The notes under the pieces are model-generated. The model had not been told where the DNA came from. It saw only the letters and a list, made by a program, of their open reading frames with translations, and searched no databases. A program made the position numbers and the translations under genes. Shown one piece after another: positions 27,160 through 36,269 of a stretch of DNA of 55,390 bases (position 1 is the stretch's first letter; each line of letters opens with the position of its first letter). This DNA is from Sulfuricurvum sp. (lineage in GTDB: Bacteria > Campylobacterota > Campylobacteria > Campylobacterales > Sulfurimonadaceae): contig JAUYUB010000004.1 in assembly GCA_030692765.1 (NCBI GenBank), positions 1-55,390 on the forward strand. The letters run 5' to 3'.

Positions 27160-27399
27160 TTACCCCTTCAGTTTATTTATTTTACGTACAACCCTGATGA
27201 TTTCATCATCTTCCAGCATTCCAAGCATCTCCAGAATCGCTTTAGCAGATTGAGGTTTTGTGTTTCCCAATCTCCAATCCTGATAAGTGCGCATGGATAA
27301 CCCAAGCTGATCTGCCATCTCTTTTTGAGAAATTTTTTTTCCATTGTGCTGTGCTTCCACTGCATTGTGCAAGAGATTGAAAAGATCATTTGTTTCCAT
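27160..27399 (-). CDS. Small XRE-family transcriptional regulator
   Basis: 79 residues. A helix-turn-helix of the XRE/Cro type occupies the centre (SQKEMADQLGLSMRTYQDWR, GNTKPQSAKAILEMLGML). The DNA-binding domain is essentially the whole protein, as in small Cro-like repressors and antitoxins. A TATAAT sits 6 nt before the ATG and no ribosome-binding site is visible, pointing to a leaderless message. The following gene starts 3 nt after its stop. The palindromes at 27446-27476 and 27555-27572 are candidate binding sites. Confidence 0.78.
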   Translation of the reverse strand: METNDLFNLLHNAVEAQHNGKKISQKEMADQLGLSMRTYQDWRLGNTKPQSAKAILEMLGMLEDDEIIRVVRKINKLKG

Positions 27400-27632
27400 T
27401 GGAATATTATACGTTTATTAACATAAAATGACTATTAAATACAATCAAATGTTATTTATAATTACTATAACATTTGCTTTTATGTATAAAATCTACGTTA
27501 TATTTGTATTTATATCATCTATATTGTTAATATATTGCAGTATTATTCTATATATATACGTTTTAACGTATACTATTAAACTGAAGTTTGGTTGATAGAA
27601 GTAGCAAAAAAAGGGAAAAAAGGAATTAGTAT
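27400..27632. promoter_or_regulatory. AT-rich intergenic region with two palindromes
   Basis: This region lies between the XRE gene start and the end of the oxygenase gene. It contains a TATAAT at 27406-27411 (minus strand), an inverted repeat with 10-bp arms CAAATGTTAT/ATAACATTTG (27446-27455 and 27467-27476) and a palindrome TATACGTT-TT-AACGTATA (27555-27572). No gene is visible. The repeats could be operators for the XRE protein; the second could also act as a transcript-end hairpin for the seven-gene unit. Confidence 0.5.
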
Positions 27633-28301
27633 TTAAAGAAGAGCATCATGCCATTGTACGATAGATAAGCGAAAGCCTTGAGTCACTGGGAGAACTTCGT
27701 GGGCAAAATAGGGATTGCTCAAAAATACGAGCATATCGCCCGCTTTTGGTTGAACTTTGATGGGACGATCTTGATCATCATAGAGATAATTGAACAAAAG
27801 TTCTCCCCCCTCAAACGTATCATTACAAAAAAGTACACTGGAGAGTTTACGTTCAGGAGCAACGCACACATAACCTACCGTATCCCCATCCCGATTGCGT
27901 AGCTCACTGGAGTCGTCTGCATGTTTGACATAGAACGCTCCCTCTTCGTATCCCAAAACCTGCAAGGGGGTTGAATAGGTTAACAAGAGTGCAAAAAAAT
28001 CTTCTATTAAAGGACGCAGGAGATCAAATCGCATTTGATACAAAGAGGTATATTTGGGAGGAAGTGTGTAGATATCGGTTTTTCGTACATCAGCATTCGT
28101 ATCACCTCCACGCAAGGAAGCGGTATGTTTTTGAGATGCATCCTGCACCAAAGAGATGATTTCTTCACACTCCTGTGAGGTTAAAACGCCACTGATGAGT
28201 ATGTAGGGAAAATCATGATAAGGGTTCGGAAGACGCTTAGTGGGGATATCCCACTCAAGCAGATCGTCAAGCGCGTAAACGTAGTTGCTGATCTGATGCA
28301 T
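27633..28301 (-). CDS. 2-oxoglutarate/Fe(II)-dependent oxygenase, prolyl-4-hydroxylase type
   Basis: 222 residues. The iron-binding triad is present: KHADDS (His and Asp near 121-123) and the distal His near 199 in YFAHEVLPV, followed by GFRLSIVQWH with the Arg that binds 2-oxoglutarate. The N-terminal part (HDFPYILISGVLTSQECEEI) also fits P4H-like oxygenases. These enzymes hydroxylate proteins or small molecules with O2 and 2-oxoglutarate. It is the last gene of the seven-gene unit, 6 nt after exbD. Related oxygenases (PiuC/YbiX group) accompany TonB-linked iron uptake, so a role in iron-compound uptake is a reasonable inference. No TonB or receptor gene lies next to it. Confidence 0.8.
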   Translation of the reverse strand: MHQISNYVYALDDLLEWDIPTKRLPNPYHDFPYILISGVLTSQECEEIISLVQDASQKHTASLRGGDTNADVRKTDIYTLPPKYTSLYQMRFDLLRPLIEDFFALLLTYSTPLQVLGYEEGAFYVKHADDSSELRNRDGDTVGYVCVAPERKLSSVLFCNDTFEGGELLFNYLYDDQDRPIKVQPKAGDMLVFLSNPYFAHEVLPVTQGFRLSIVQWHDALL

Positions 28302-28307
28302 TCAGGG

Positions 28308-28691
28308 CTATTGCTTGTCCGTCACAATGTAAAGCTGCTCATGTCCTAAACGCTTAAGAACATCCATAACTCCGACAAAGTTTTGAAATGCTGCTTCTTT
28401 GTCACTGTAAAGCACTACCGTCATTTCATGACCGCCTGCAACCACTTTTTGCTCAAACTCCTCAATACTCACTGGCTCATTTTCACCTACCAGCAAAGTA
28501 CCGTCTTTTTTAATGGTCAGCTTTAGCTCACTTGGCTTGTGTTCAGTAGCGGTCCCTTTTGCTTCGGGCAGATCAACAGGGATAAGACCCGTTTTGACAA
28601 AAGTGGCGGTTGTGAGAACCATCACCAACAAAACCAGCATGATATCGATAAACGGAATAACATTTATCGAATCGATCCGTTTCATTTTCAT
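28308..28691 (-). CDS. exbD: ExbD/TolR-family energy-transducing subunit
   Basis: 127 residues with one N-terminal membrane helix (INVIPFIDIMLVLLVMVLT) carrying the essential Asp (FID) used in proton translocation, followed by a periplasmic domain of about 90 residues. With ExbB it forms a proton-driven motor that energises TonB or a similar partner. It starts 3 nt after the exbB stop. No tonB gene follows, so the motor must act with a TonB encoded elsewhere or with a different partner. Confidence 0.9.
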   Translation of the reverse strand: MKMKRIDSINVIPFIDIMLVLLVMVLTTATFVKTGLIPVDLPEAKGTATEHKPSELKLTIKKDGTLLVGENEPVSIEEFEQKVVAGGHEMTVVLYSDKEAAFQNFVGVMDVLKRLGHEQLYIVTDKQ

Positions 28692-28694
28692 GGA

Positions 28695-29147
28695 CTAGCC
28701 TCGTTTTTTATGGGCGTCAATTTCCCACTGTGTCAGAATACGTTCCATTTTGCGTAATAAAATATTGTAAAAAACAATCGAAGGGATGGCGACTAGAAGT
28801 CCCAATGCAGTGGCTTTTAGGGCCAAAGCAAGACCTGTCATGATTTTTTTGGGATCAACAGCACCCACATCCCCCAAAGAATAAAACGTAATCATAATTC
28901 CCAAAACGGTTCCAAGCAATCCGACATAAGGAGCATTTGAACCAATGGTTGCAATCGTAGAGACATTGTCGCCAAGGTCAAGCTCAAGTTCATCTTTCGT
29001 CTCATAATCGCTCACGCGAAGATTGCCAAAATACATCATTCGCTCAATAAAAAGCCACAAAGAAATGATACTCATCAATACCAATATACCCATCACTCCA
29101 TAATTGAGCGTCTGCTCTGCCAATACTAACCAACTGTTACTTTCCAT
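28695..29147 (-). CDS. exbB: ExbB/TolQ/MotA-family proton channel subunit
   Basis: 150 residues from the ATG at 29147 (MESNSWLVLAEQTLN), with GGGG just upstream; a longer frame would run deep into the kinase gene. Three membrane helices (about 15-38, 75-97 and 113-135) and the conserved IGSNAPYVGLLGTVLGI and KATALGLLVAIPSIV segments define the family. This is the short ExbB form common in Campylobacterota. The kinase stop codon lies 10 bp inside its start, so translation is coupled. Confidence 0.9.
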   Translation of the reverse strand: MESNSWLVLAEQTLNYGVMGILVLMSIISLWLFIERMMYFGNLRVSDYETKDELELDLGDNVSTIATIGSNAPYVGLLGTVLGIMITFYSLGDVGAVDPKKIMTGLALALKATALGLLVAIPSIVFYNILLRKMERILTQWEIDAHKKRG

Positions 29148-30018
29148 TTTTACCCCTATTAAATTCAAGTGTGATAGATGTTCCCTCATCAACTACCGAG
29201 TTTACGTGCAAGCCTATGTTGTAACGATCACAATACCGTTTGACAAGACCAAGCCCTATTCCATACCCTGCCATCGTCACATCGCTTTGATAGTATTGGT
29301 CAAAAATACGGAGCAAAGTCATCTCATCCATCCCGCATCCCTTATCACAAATGGTGAGCTTGTTGTCCTTTAATGAGATGTACATCAAAGCTACAGAAGA
29401 GGAATACTTCACACCATTGTCTACGAGATTGTCAATTACTTTTGCCAAACCCATCCGATCAAGAACAACCAAGCATGTTTGTGACTCAATGTCCCATTGT
29501 GCGTGAGGATAAAGAGGTTTCAAAAAAGAGAGCCTCTCACCAAGTAAATCACTCAGGTCAAACGTTTCGATACTCTCGCGCTGGGTTTGTTTCTTGATTA
29601 AATAATCAAGCTCATTATACCGTTCTTTTAGCATCACTGTAGCCATTTCAATACGATCAAGACGCTTTACGCTTTTTTCATCCCCGTTTGTTTTGCGCAA
29701 CATAGAGAGATTCGCAGCTATTGTGTTGATCGGTAAATTGAGTTCGTGTAAAGTCTCTTTGGAAAAGCGCTCCAAATGATTCATGTATTCCACAAGGGGC
29801 TCCATCGCCACTTTTGAAACAACCTTACCCATTCCAAGCCCTGCTATCAACGCTATCAACGCTATAATATCCCATCGATGAACATTTAAAATCTCATGAA
29901 CACCGTAAATACTTCCCACGATTATACCAATCGTCATAACGTACAGGGCGATCAGCGATATCTCTACACTACGGAACAAGACGATACCCAAAGCCGCGCA
30001 CATTATGGATTTGAGCAC
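29137..30018 (-). CDS. Small membrane histidine kinase
   Basis: 293 residues. Two helices at the N-terminus (about 5-45 and 50-70) are separated by almost no periplasmic sequence. The H-box is KETLHELNLPINT near residue 90, then a HATPase domain with DNLVDNGVKYS (N-box), CDKGCGMDE and YGIGLGLVKRY (G-box). The start is uncertain: GTG at 30018 or ATG at 30003. Either overlaps the 3' end of the response regulator gene, the assumed partner. A kinase without a sensor domain probably senses membrane state or a membrane partner, perhaps the ExbBD motor encoded downstream. Confidence 0.82.
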   Translation of the reverse strand: MLKSIMCAALGIVLFRSVEISLIALYVMTIGIIVGSIYGVHEILNVHRWDIIALIALIAGLGMGKVVSKVAMEPLVEYMNHLERFSKETLHELNLPINTIAANLSMLRKTNGDEKSVKRLDRIEMATVMLKERYNELDYLIKKQTQRESIETFDLSDLLGERLSFLKPLYPHAQWDIESQTCLVVLDRMGLAKVIDNLVDNGVKYSSSVALMYISLKDNKLTICDKGCGMDEMTLLRIFDQYYQSDVTMAGYGIGLGLVKRYCDRYNIGLHVNSVVDEGTSITLEFNRGKNGK

Positions 30019-30628
30019 TTCCGATTAAATTTTTAAGACGATTAATGTACACACGAATCGATCCTTCGCTCATCATCTCAGATGTGCTCCACATCTCATC
30101 GATCATCATCTCTTTGGTAACTACTACACCGCAATTGCGCATCAGCAATGCCATGAGCTGATACTCTTTTGGACTGAGTGTTATTTCACTTTCATCTAGC
30201 AAAATGCGTTTATGCACCTCATCCAAAACCAAAGATCCCAAAGAGTGCAGCTGCCCTTTTGGCTTGCCTTTACGCAATAAAACACCCAATCTCATAATCA
30301 GCTCTTGAGTGTCAAACGGCTTTTTGAGATAATCATCTGCTCCATTTGCATACGCGCATGAGAGTGTTTCCATATCACTGTGTGACGTCAAAAACATCGT
30401 CGGCGTTTGATCATCGGCACCGCGTAAAGAGGCAAGTAATGACAATCCATCCAGCAAGGGAACATTCACATCCAAAAGGTACGCATCGAATTTTTGTAAA
30501 AAAGTGGTTTCCAGTGCTTCGTTTCCGTTACGGCATAACGTTACGTCATACCCTTCTTCTTCCAAAACATCCTGAATCGATTCTCCAAAAAGGAGATCGT
30601 CTTCCAAAAGCAGCAGTTTAATCGACAC
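29969..30628 (-). CDS. OmpR-family response regulator
   Basis: 219 residues from the GTG at 30628, which overlaps the 3' end of pyrC by 11 bp and gives the standard start VSIKLLLLEDD. The receiver domain has phospho-acceptor Asp near 53 (YLLDVNVPLLDG) and the conserved LKKPFD lysine. A winged-helix output domain follows (LSPKEYQLMALLMRNCGVVV, RVYINRLKNLIG). The 3' end overlaps the kinase gene by 35-50 bp. It is the third gene of a tightly packed unit. Targets are unknown. Confidence 0.87.
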   Translation of the reverse strand: MSIKLLLLEDDLLFGESIQDVLEEEGYDVTLCRNGNEALETTFLQKFDAYLLDVNVPLLDGLSLLASLRGADDQTPTMFLTSHSDMETLSCAYANGADDYLKKPFDTQELIMRLGVLLRKGKPKGQLHSLGSLVLDEVHKRILLDESEITLSPKEYQLMALLMRNCGVVVTKEMMIDEMWSTSEMMSEGSIRVYINRLKNLIGSAQIHNVRGFGYRLVP

Positions 30629-31625
30629 GCTCAATCGACCACTTGAGTATTTCACCCGCTCTCATCGGTACCACTTCCCCATACATCTCAGGGACTACAA
30701 AATCATGCTCAACAAGGACTACTTCTTTATAATCGGGGCATATACCGTAAATACGCTGTGCATTATCGCTGACAAATGCTTGAAGATTATCCAAAGCATC
30801 GTGCACATCAAAGATTTCACATAATAACTGTAAAGCAATCGGTGCCGTAAAGACCCCTGCTCCACATCCACACGATTCTTTTACATGTTTTGGATGGGGT
30901 GCCGAGTCCGAGCCGAACATCACTTTTGGATGTGCTTCAAGAGCAATTTTCAAAAGAGCGTCTCTGTCATGAGGACGTTTGGCGATTGGCTTACAAAACA
31001 GGTGCGGACGTAGCATACTGCCAGCCACATCATCCAATGTGATCATCAAATGGTGCACGGTAATGGTGGCATAAAGGTTTTCATATCTATCGAGCATCTC
31101 TACGGCTTCACGCGTCGTGATATGCTCCATAATAATCTTGAGTTTTGGAAAATTGATGGCGAGTTTCTCATAAACAGTCATAAATTCTGCTTCACGATCC
31201 ATTACAAAGCCCATCGTCTCACCATGAACACATAGAACAATTCCAAAATCGCTCATCGCTTCGAGTGTCTGGCGCATCGGCTCAATGTCAAAGTTGACCA
31301 CCCCACCCTCAGAATTCGTCGTTGCACCGCTGGGATAGATTTTAATCGCCGTAATATGGTCGCGTACATTTTCTAAAAATTCTCGACTGTAGTTTTGATA
31401 AAACAGTGTCATATAGGGTTCAAAATCATCCGCTTCCATCGCCTCTTTAATACGATGGCGATACTCTTTCACCGCCTCAAGTGTCGTCACCGGGGGGACA
31501 AGGTTAGGCATCACAATCGCACCGCTAAATGTATAAGACGTAAGCGGCGCTACGATTTTAAGCATATCACCATCACGTAGATGCACATGCATGTCCAATG
31601 GCATTGTCAAAGTAACGGTTTTCAT
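30618..31625 (-). CDS. pyrC: Dihydroorotase, PyrC type
   Basis: 335 residues, the normal length of class II dihydroorotase. The metal-binding DMHVHLRDG near residue 13, the carboxylated Lys in AIKIYPSGATTNS near 98, metal His in EHITT and HHLMI, and the catalytic Asp in FGSDSAPHPK near 245 are all visible. The enzyme cyclises N-carbamoyl-aspartate to dihydroorotate in pyrimidine synthesis. It starts 3 nt after the phosphomannomutase gene and overlaps the response regulator gene by 11 bp. Confidence 0.95.
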   Translation of the reverse strand: MKTVTLTMPLDMHVHLRDGDMLKIVAPLTSYTFSGAIVMPNLVPPVTTLEAVKEYRHRIKEAMEADDFEPYMTLFYQNYSREFLENVRDHITAIKIYPSGATTNSEGGVVNFDIEPMRQTLEAMSDFGIVLCVHGETMGFVMDREAEFMTVYEKLAINFPKLKIIMEHITTREAVEMLDRYENLYATITVHHLMITLDDVAGSMLRPHLFCKPIAKRPHDRDALLKIALEAHPKVMFGSDSAPHPKHVKESCGCGAGVFTAPIALQLLCEIFDVHDALDNLQAFVSDNAQRIYGICPDYKEVVLVEHDFVVPEMYGEVVPMRAGEILKWSIERVD

Positions 31626-31628
31626 GAT

Positions 31629-32999
31629 TTAAGCCTTAAGTTGATTTTGTGCTTGGGCAATCAATGCATTGAGTGCTTTTTCATAGCGAAGCGCTTCATT
31701 TTGATCGGTTGATTCGAAACGGGTAACCAAGACAGGGGTTGTATTACTTGCGCGCACCAAGCCCCATCCTTTATCAAAAATAACCCGAACACCGTCCACT
31801 TGAATAATCTCAACAATGGCAGGAAAATCAGCAGGGGGATTTTTAAGCAGCTCTTTGAGTTTATCAATCAAAAGAAATTTCTCACTCTCGGTAGTTGTGA
31901 CTTTGATCTCTTCGGTAGAAAAGACTTGAGGTAACTTGGCAATCTCAGCGTCTAAATCAACTCCTTGTTGAATCAATTCCAACATGCGTAACGTAGCGTA
32001 AATAGCATCATCGTATCCGAAATAACGATCGGCAAAAAAGACATGTCCGCTTACTTCACACGCCAAATCAGCACCCAACTCTTTCATTCTGACCTTGAGA
32101 TTCGAGTGGCCCGTTTTGTACATTACGGCAGTTGCACCGCGTTCTCTAAGTGTATCGTACATCACTTGCGAACATTTTACTTCACCAATAACCGTCGGTT
32201 TATCCATTTTCAATGCGTACAAAAGGGCCATAATATCCCCTTTGATATTATTTTTATGGGTTAAAACCGCAATACGATCCGCATCACCATCGTATGCAAA
32301 TGCGATATCACCTTCTACTTCCAGAAGCTTCTTAATATCTTCTAGATTATGCTCTTCACTAGGGTCTGGATGGTGGTTTGGGAAAGTACCATCAGGATCA
32401 ACATAAATCCCTTTTGCATTCAGTCCAAGCTCACGGAAAATATCTTCGATCGCCAAACCGGCAACCCCGTTTCCACAGTCATACACAATACGCTCTTTCA
32501 TCCCTTTTAGATGAGAAAATGCGCTAATCATATACTCTTTATAGCGGCTTAATGCATCGATTTCTATAACATTGCGTTCGCATTTTGTCGGAAAAGGCAT
32601 CGTGTCGATTTTACGGCCAAGGGCATAGATCGATTCACCGAAAAAAGGGCTTTTATTGATCGTAATTTTAAAACCGTTATATTCGCTAGGATTGTGAGAA
32701 CCAGTGATCATTACAGAAGCGCAAGGGGTGATACCCTCAAAGGATTGATAGTTACAAAAATAGTTAACGGGAGTTAGCACCATTCCCATACCAAGGACGC
32801 TCATCCCGCCAGCGTTGAGCCCTGCAGTCAGGTACTCAAATAAAATTGGGGAGTGGCTTCGTGCATCGTATCCAACAGCAACGACATTGCCAAAGGGCTT
32901 CATCTCGTGCGCCAACGCTTCACCCAGGCGAGTGATCGTTGCTTCGTTAAGCTCTTTTTCAAAAATCCCACGGATGTCGTATTCACGATAAATGCTCAT
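31629..32999 (-). CDS. Phosphomannomutase/phosphoglucomutase
   Basis: 456 residues, full length for the AlgC/ManB type. The phosphoserine loop is TGSHNPSEYNGFK near residue 98, the metal loop DGDADRI near 240, the sugar loop CEVSGHVFF near 318 and the phosphate-binding loop RASNTTPVLV near 420. The enzyme interconverts mannose or glucose 1- and 6-phosphates, feeding surface polysaccharide and LPS precursor synthesis. It is first in the seven-gene unit ending with the oxygenase. The sulfated-glycan locus at the right of the window could use its products. Confidence 0.92.
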   Translation of the reverse strand: MSIYREYDIRGIFEKELNEATITRLGEALAHEMKPFGNVVAVGYDARSHSPILFEYLTAGLNAGGMSVLGMGMVLTPVNYFCNYQSFEGITPCASVMITGSHNPSEYNGFKITINKSPFFGESIYALGRKIDTMPFPTKCERNVIEIDALSRYKEYMISAFSHLKGMKERIVYDCGNGVAGLAIEDIFRELGLNAKGIYVDPDGTFPNHHPDPSEEHNLEDIKKLLEVEGDIAFAYDGDADRIAVLTHKNNIKGDIMALLYALKMDKPTVIGEVKCSQVMYDTLRERGATAVMYKTGHSNLKVRMKELGADLACEVSGHVFFADRYFGYDDAIYATLRMLELIQQGVDLDAEIAKLPQVFSTEEIKVTTTESEKFLLIDKLKELLKNPPADFPAIVEIIQVDGVRVIFDKGWGLVRASNTTPVLVTRFESTDQNEALRYEKALNALIAQAQNQLKA

Positions 33000-33044
33000 A
33001 AATTTCCCTTTTACTAAGATTGGGAAAATTATATCGTGAGATTA

Positions 33045-34223
33045 CTAAATAGCCCTTTTAAACTCAGGATACGCTTCAAGCCCGCACTCACTGACATCTA
33101 GGCCCTGCACTTGTTCTTCATCAGTAGCACGGAAAGGGAAGAGCTTATTAATGATGTATATCACTGCATAAGAGACAGTAAATACAAATGCCCCTATCTC
33201 TGCGACTCCTTTGAACTGATTGAGAAAAGTGATGTTTTTTGCCACATCGCTTGCAAAAATTCCCACAGCAAGCGTTCCCCAAATACCATTGACCAAATGC
33301 ACAGAAAGTGCCCCAACAGGATCATCAATGCGTGCTTTGTCAAATAAAGGAACTGCAATAACGACCAAAGCTCCCCCAATAACTCCTACAATCAATGCAT
33401 CGTACAAAGTAAATAAATGCGCACCTGCAGTTACTGCCACCAATCCGCCAAGAGCACCATTGAGAATCATTGTAATATCAAATAATCGATATCGGATATA
33501 CCCTAAAATACCCACAGAAATTGCTCCTGCCAATCCGGCAGCGTTGGTATTAAAAATCGTCAGAGCCACACTGTCTGCAAGTTCTTTAGTCGATATGCCT
33601 CCAACCGAACCGCCGTTAAATCCAAACCATCCGATCCATAAAAGCATCGCCCCCAAAACAACAAGCGGGATATTCGACGCAGGAATAACACGTATTTGCG
33701 CTCCGACATAACGTCCCTTACGTGAACCAATTATCAAAATAGCTGCGAGTAATGCCCATCCTCCAGTAGAATGAATAACCGTAGAGCCTGCCAAATCAAC
33801 CATATTCACATCAAAATAGGTCCCTTTCAACCAATCGCTTCCCCAGCTAATATTGACCGCAGTAGGATAAATAAACGCACCCATAATAATAGTGAAAATA
33901 GTAAGTGGGAAAAGCTTCGCACGCTCACCGACACCACCACTCATGATGTTGATAGCTTTACCGACAAACGCCATTTGAAACATAAAAAATGCCCATTTGC
34001 TCATCGTTGTACTTTGCAACTCGCCAAAAGCCAACGCATATCCGACTAAAATAAACGCCATCGATGCAACAGCATAAATCATTACGTTTACGGTTAATAC
34101 ACTGGAGACATTTTTAGTACGGACTAAACCTGCTTCAAGCATCGCAAAACCGGGGACCATTAAAATAATAAGAGTGATAGAGAAAAGAGTAAAAAGAGTG
34201 TCGATAACGTACGCAGTATCCAT
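33045..34223 (-). CDS. Ammonium transporter (Amt family), second copy
   Basis: 392 residues and about eleven helices. The twin pore histidines are in VIHSTGGWALL near 150 and LSVHLVNGIWG near 310. The N-terminus (DTAYVIDTLFTLFSITLIIL) has no long cleavable signal, unlike the neighbouring copy. It conducts ammonium across the inner membrane. It has its own upstream region with a palindrome (34295-34311), a weak -35 and TATAAT at 34258-34263, so it can be transcribed separately from glnB. Confidence 0.93.
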   Translation of the reverse strand: MDTAYVIDTLFTLFSITLIILMVPGFAMLEAGLVRTKNVSSVLTVNVMIYAVASMAFILVGYALAFGELQSTTMSKWAFFMFQMAFVGKAINIMSGGVGERAKLFPLTIFTIIMGAFIYPTAVNISWGSDWLKGTYFDVNMVDLAGSTVIHSTGGWALLAAILIIGSRKGRYVGAQIRVIPASNIPLVVLGAMLLWIGWFGFNGGSVGGISTKELADSVALTIFNTNAAGLAGAISVGILGYIRYRLFDITMILNGALGGLVAVTAGAHLFTLYDALIVGVIGGALVVIAVPLFDKARIDDPVGALSVHLVNGIWGTLAVGIFASDVAKNITFLNQFKGVAEIGAFVFTVSYAVIYIINKLFPFRATDEEQVQGLDVSECGLEAYPEFKRAI

Positions 34224-34257
34224 AAAGCAGCACCTTTAATTTGAAATAAAGGCGCGC

Positions 34258-34311
34258 ATTATAGTGTAAAAAAAGAGAAGTTAAATTGCTTTACTGATTA
34301 AATTTTAATCA
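34258..34311 (-). promoter_or_regulatory. Promoter of the second amt gene with 17-bp palindrome
   Basis: Minus strand TATAAT at 34258-34263 with no good -35 (ATTTAA in the expected place). The perfect palindrome TGATTAAA-A-TTTAATCA (minus orientation) lies at 34295-34311, 31 bp upstream of the -10 and adjoining the glnB stop codon. The same palindrome occurs at 36171-36187 before the first amt gene at almost the same distance. It is probably an activator or repressor site for nitrogen control. Confidence 0.65.
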
Positions 34312-34318
34312 ATTGTGA

Positions 34319-34759
<441 letters not shown>

Positions 34760-34765
34760 TTAAAA

Positions 34766-36094
34766 TTATAGATTAAACCCGCGTTCGCCATGAATTGATT
34801 CGTCAAGACCCATACTCTCTTGCTCTTCATCCACACGTGAACCTTGAGTAATAGCCATAGCGATATAATACACCACAACCGTTCCAATTAAGGTAAAGGC
34901 ACCAACAATTGCGACCGATTCTAGCTGAACCATAATCTGCCCCATACGATCACCCGAAGCTTTAAGCGGACCATCCCAGAGAAGTGCTTTATCATTAACA
35001 GCGAAGATACCCGTTGCGATTGCACCCCAAAGACCTGCTAGGAAGTGAACACCAAACGCATCCAAACTGTCATCGTATCCGAATATTTTCTTCATGATCA
35101 TAACACCGAAGAAAGCGACCAATGCACCTGTGACACCGATGATGAATGCCCCTTGAACCAACACAAAACCTGCTGCTGGTGTAATAGCGACCAAACCTGC
35201 GATTGCTCCTGTTGCTGCACCCAATAAAGTTACTTTTTTGTACGTCATATATTCAACTAAAATCCATGTTACTGCTGCAACTGATGCGGCAATGGTCGTT
35301 GTCAAATACGCAACACCTGCGATGGCATTAGCGCCAAATGCCGATCCGCCGTTAAAACCGTACCAGCCAAACCATAAAAGACCTGCACCGACAGCAGTTA
35401 GAATAACACTTGCAGGTTTCATAGCTGTTTTTGGATAACCGGCACGCTTGCCAACCAAAAGAGCCAATACCAGACCAGCCAAACCACCGTTCATGTGAAC
35501 AACCGTACCACCTGCAAAATCAAGAGCACCTAGATTAAAGAGATAACCGCCACCCCATACCATGTGTGTAATAGGAGCATAAACCACCAATACCCAAATA
35601 GCCGTGAAAACCATCCATGTTGAGAATTTCATACGCTCAATTACCGATCCCGAAGCAATCGCAACAGTAATCGCCGCAAAGGTTCCCTGGAAAACAACAA
35701 ACACATATTTTGGATACAACTGCCCCAAATCAACACTTGCAAAATCCGTCCATGCAATCCCGTTGAGCATTACATTGCCAAATCCGCCGATGACTTCATT
35801 CATTGAACCATCTGCCGTACCAAATGCAATTGAATATCCAGCGATAATCCAAACGATAAAGGCAACAACAAACGCACCAAATACCATTGCATAGGTATTC
35901 AAAATATTTTTAGCTCTTGTCATACCGCCGTAAAACAGTGCCAAGCCGACAGGTGTCATAAGCATAACCAATGCCGTTGACATCATCATCCACGCTGTGT
36001 CCCCTGAATTAAGGACAGGTTCAACCACAGCAGCCGCATCCTCTGCTAGTGCCAACATTGGCAATAACAATAATGATAAAATGAATTTCTTCAT
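34766..36094 (-). CDS. amt: Ammonium transporter AmtB
   Basis: 442 residues. A cleavable signal peptide (MKKFILSLLLLPMLALA) precedes the mature transporter, as in Escherichia coli AmtB. Eleven membrane helices follow, with the pore histidines in VVHMNGGLAGL near 190 and FGVHFLAGLWG near 345, and a cytoplasmic tail ending DESIHGERGFNL that would dock P-II. AAGGAG lies before the ATG. It is the first gene of the amt-glnB block. Confidence 0.95.
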   Translation of the reverse strand: MKKFILSLLLLPMLALAEDAAAVVEPVLNSGDTAWMMMSTALVMLMTPVGLALFYGGMTRAKNILNTYAMVFGAFVVAFIVWIIAGYSIAFGTADGSMNEVIGGFGNVMLNGIAWTDFASVDLGQLYPKYVFVVFQGTFAAITVAIASGSVIERMKFSTWMVFTAIWVLVVYAPITHMVWGGGYLFNLGALDFAGGTVVHMNGGLAGLVLALLVGKRAGYPKTAMKPASVILTAVGAGLLWFGWYGFNGGSAFGANAIAGVAYLTTTIAASVAAVTWILVEYMTYKKVTLLGAATGAIAGLVAITPAAGFVLVQGAFIIGVTGALVAFFGVMIMKKIFGYDDSLDAFGVHFLAGLWGAIATGIFAVNDKALLWDGPLKASGDRMGQIMVQLESVAIVGAFTLIGTVVVYYIAMAITQGSRVDEEQESMGLDESIHGERGFNL

Positions 36095-36132
36095 CTATAC
36101 TCCTTTTAAGTGTGTTATAAAACTCAAGCACC

Positions 36133-36187
36133 ATTCTACATGAGCAGCAAAGTAATTAGTTCTACTCATATGATTAAAATTTAATCA
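36133..36187 (-). promoter_or_regulatory. Promoter of the first amt gene with the shared 17-bp palindrome
   Basis: TAGAAT (36133-36138, minus strand) is a plausible -10 without a good -35. The palindrome TGATTAAA-N-TTTAATCA is at 36171-36187, 32 bp upstream of that -10. An identical palindrome stands before the other amt gene. It is also 44 bp upstream of the divergent gyrA -10, but the match between the two amt genes suggests that they are the targets. Confidence 0.65.
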
Positions 36188-36230
36188 CTGCCATATTTCA
36201 TCCAAAATCATCACTTAAGGCTCATTGGGT

Positions 36231-36236
36231 TATAAT
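36231..36236 (+). promoter_or_regulatory. gyrA -10 element
   Basis: TATAAT 34 bp before the gyrA ATG, in the context GGGTTATAATCGGC. No clear -35 hexamer is seen upstream, as is common in Campylobacterota housekeeping promoters. Confidence 0.5.
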
Positions 36237-36269
36237 CGGCGACTTAATCTTCACTTTTTCGGGGACTGC

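Noticed and set aside
36095-36170. Sigma54 promoter before the first amt gene
   Set aside because: No GG-N10-GC arrangement with suitable flanks on the minus strand; the palindrome plus TAGAAT fits better.
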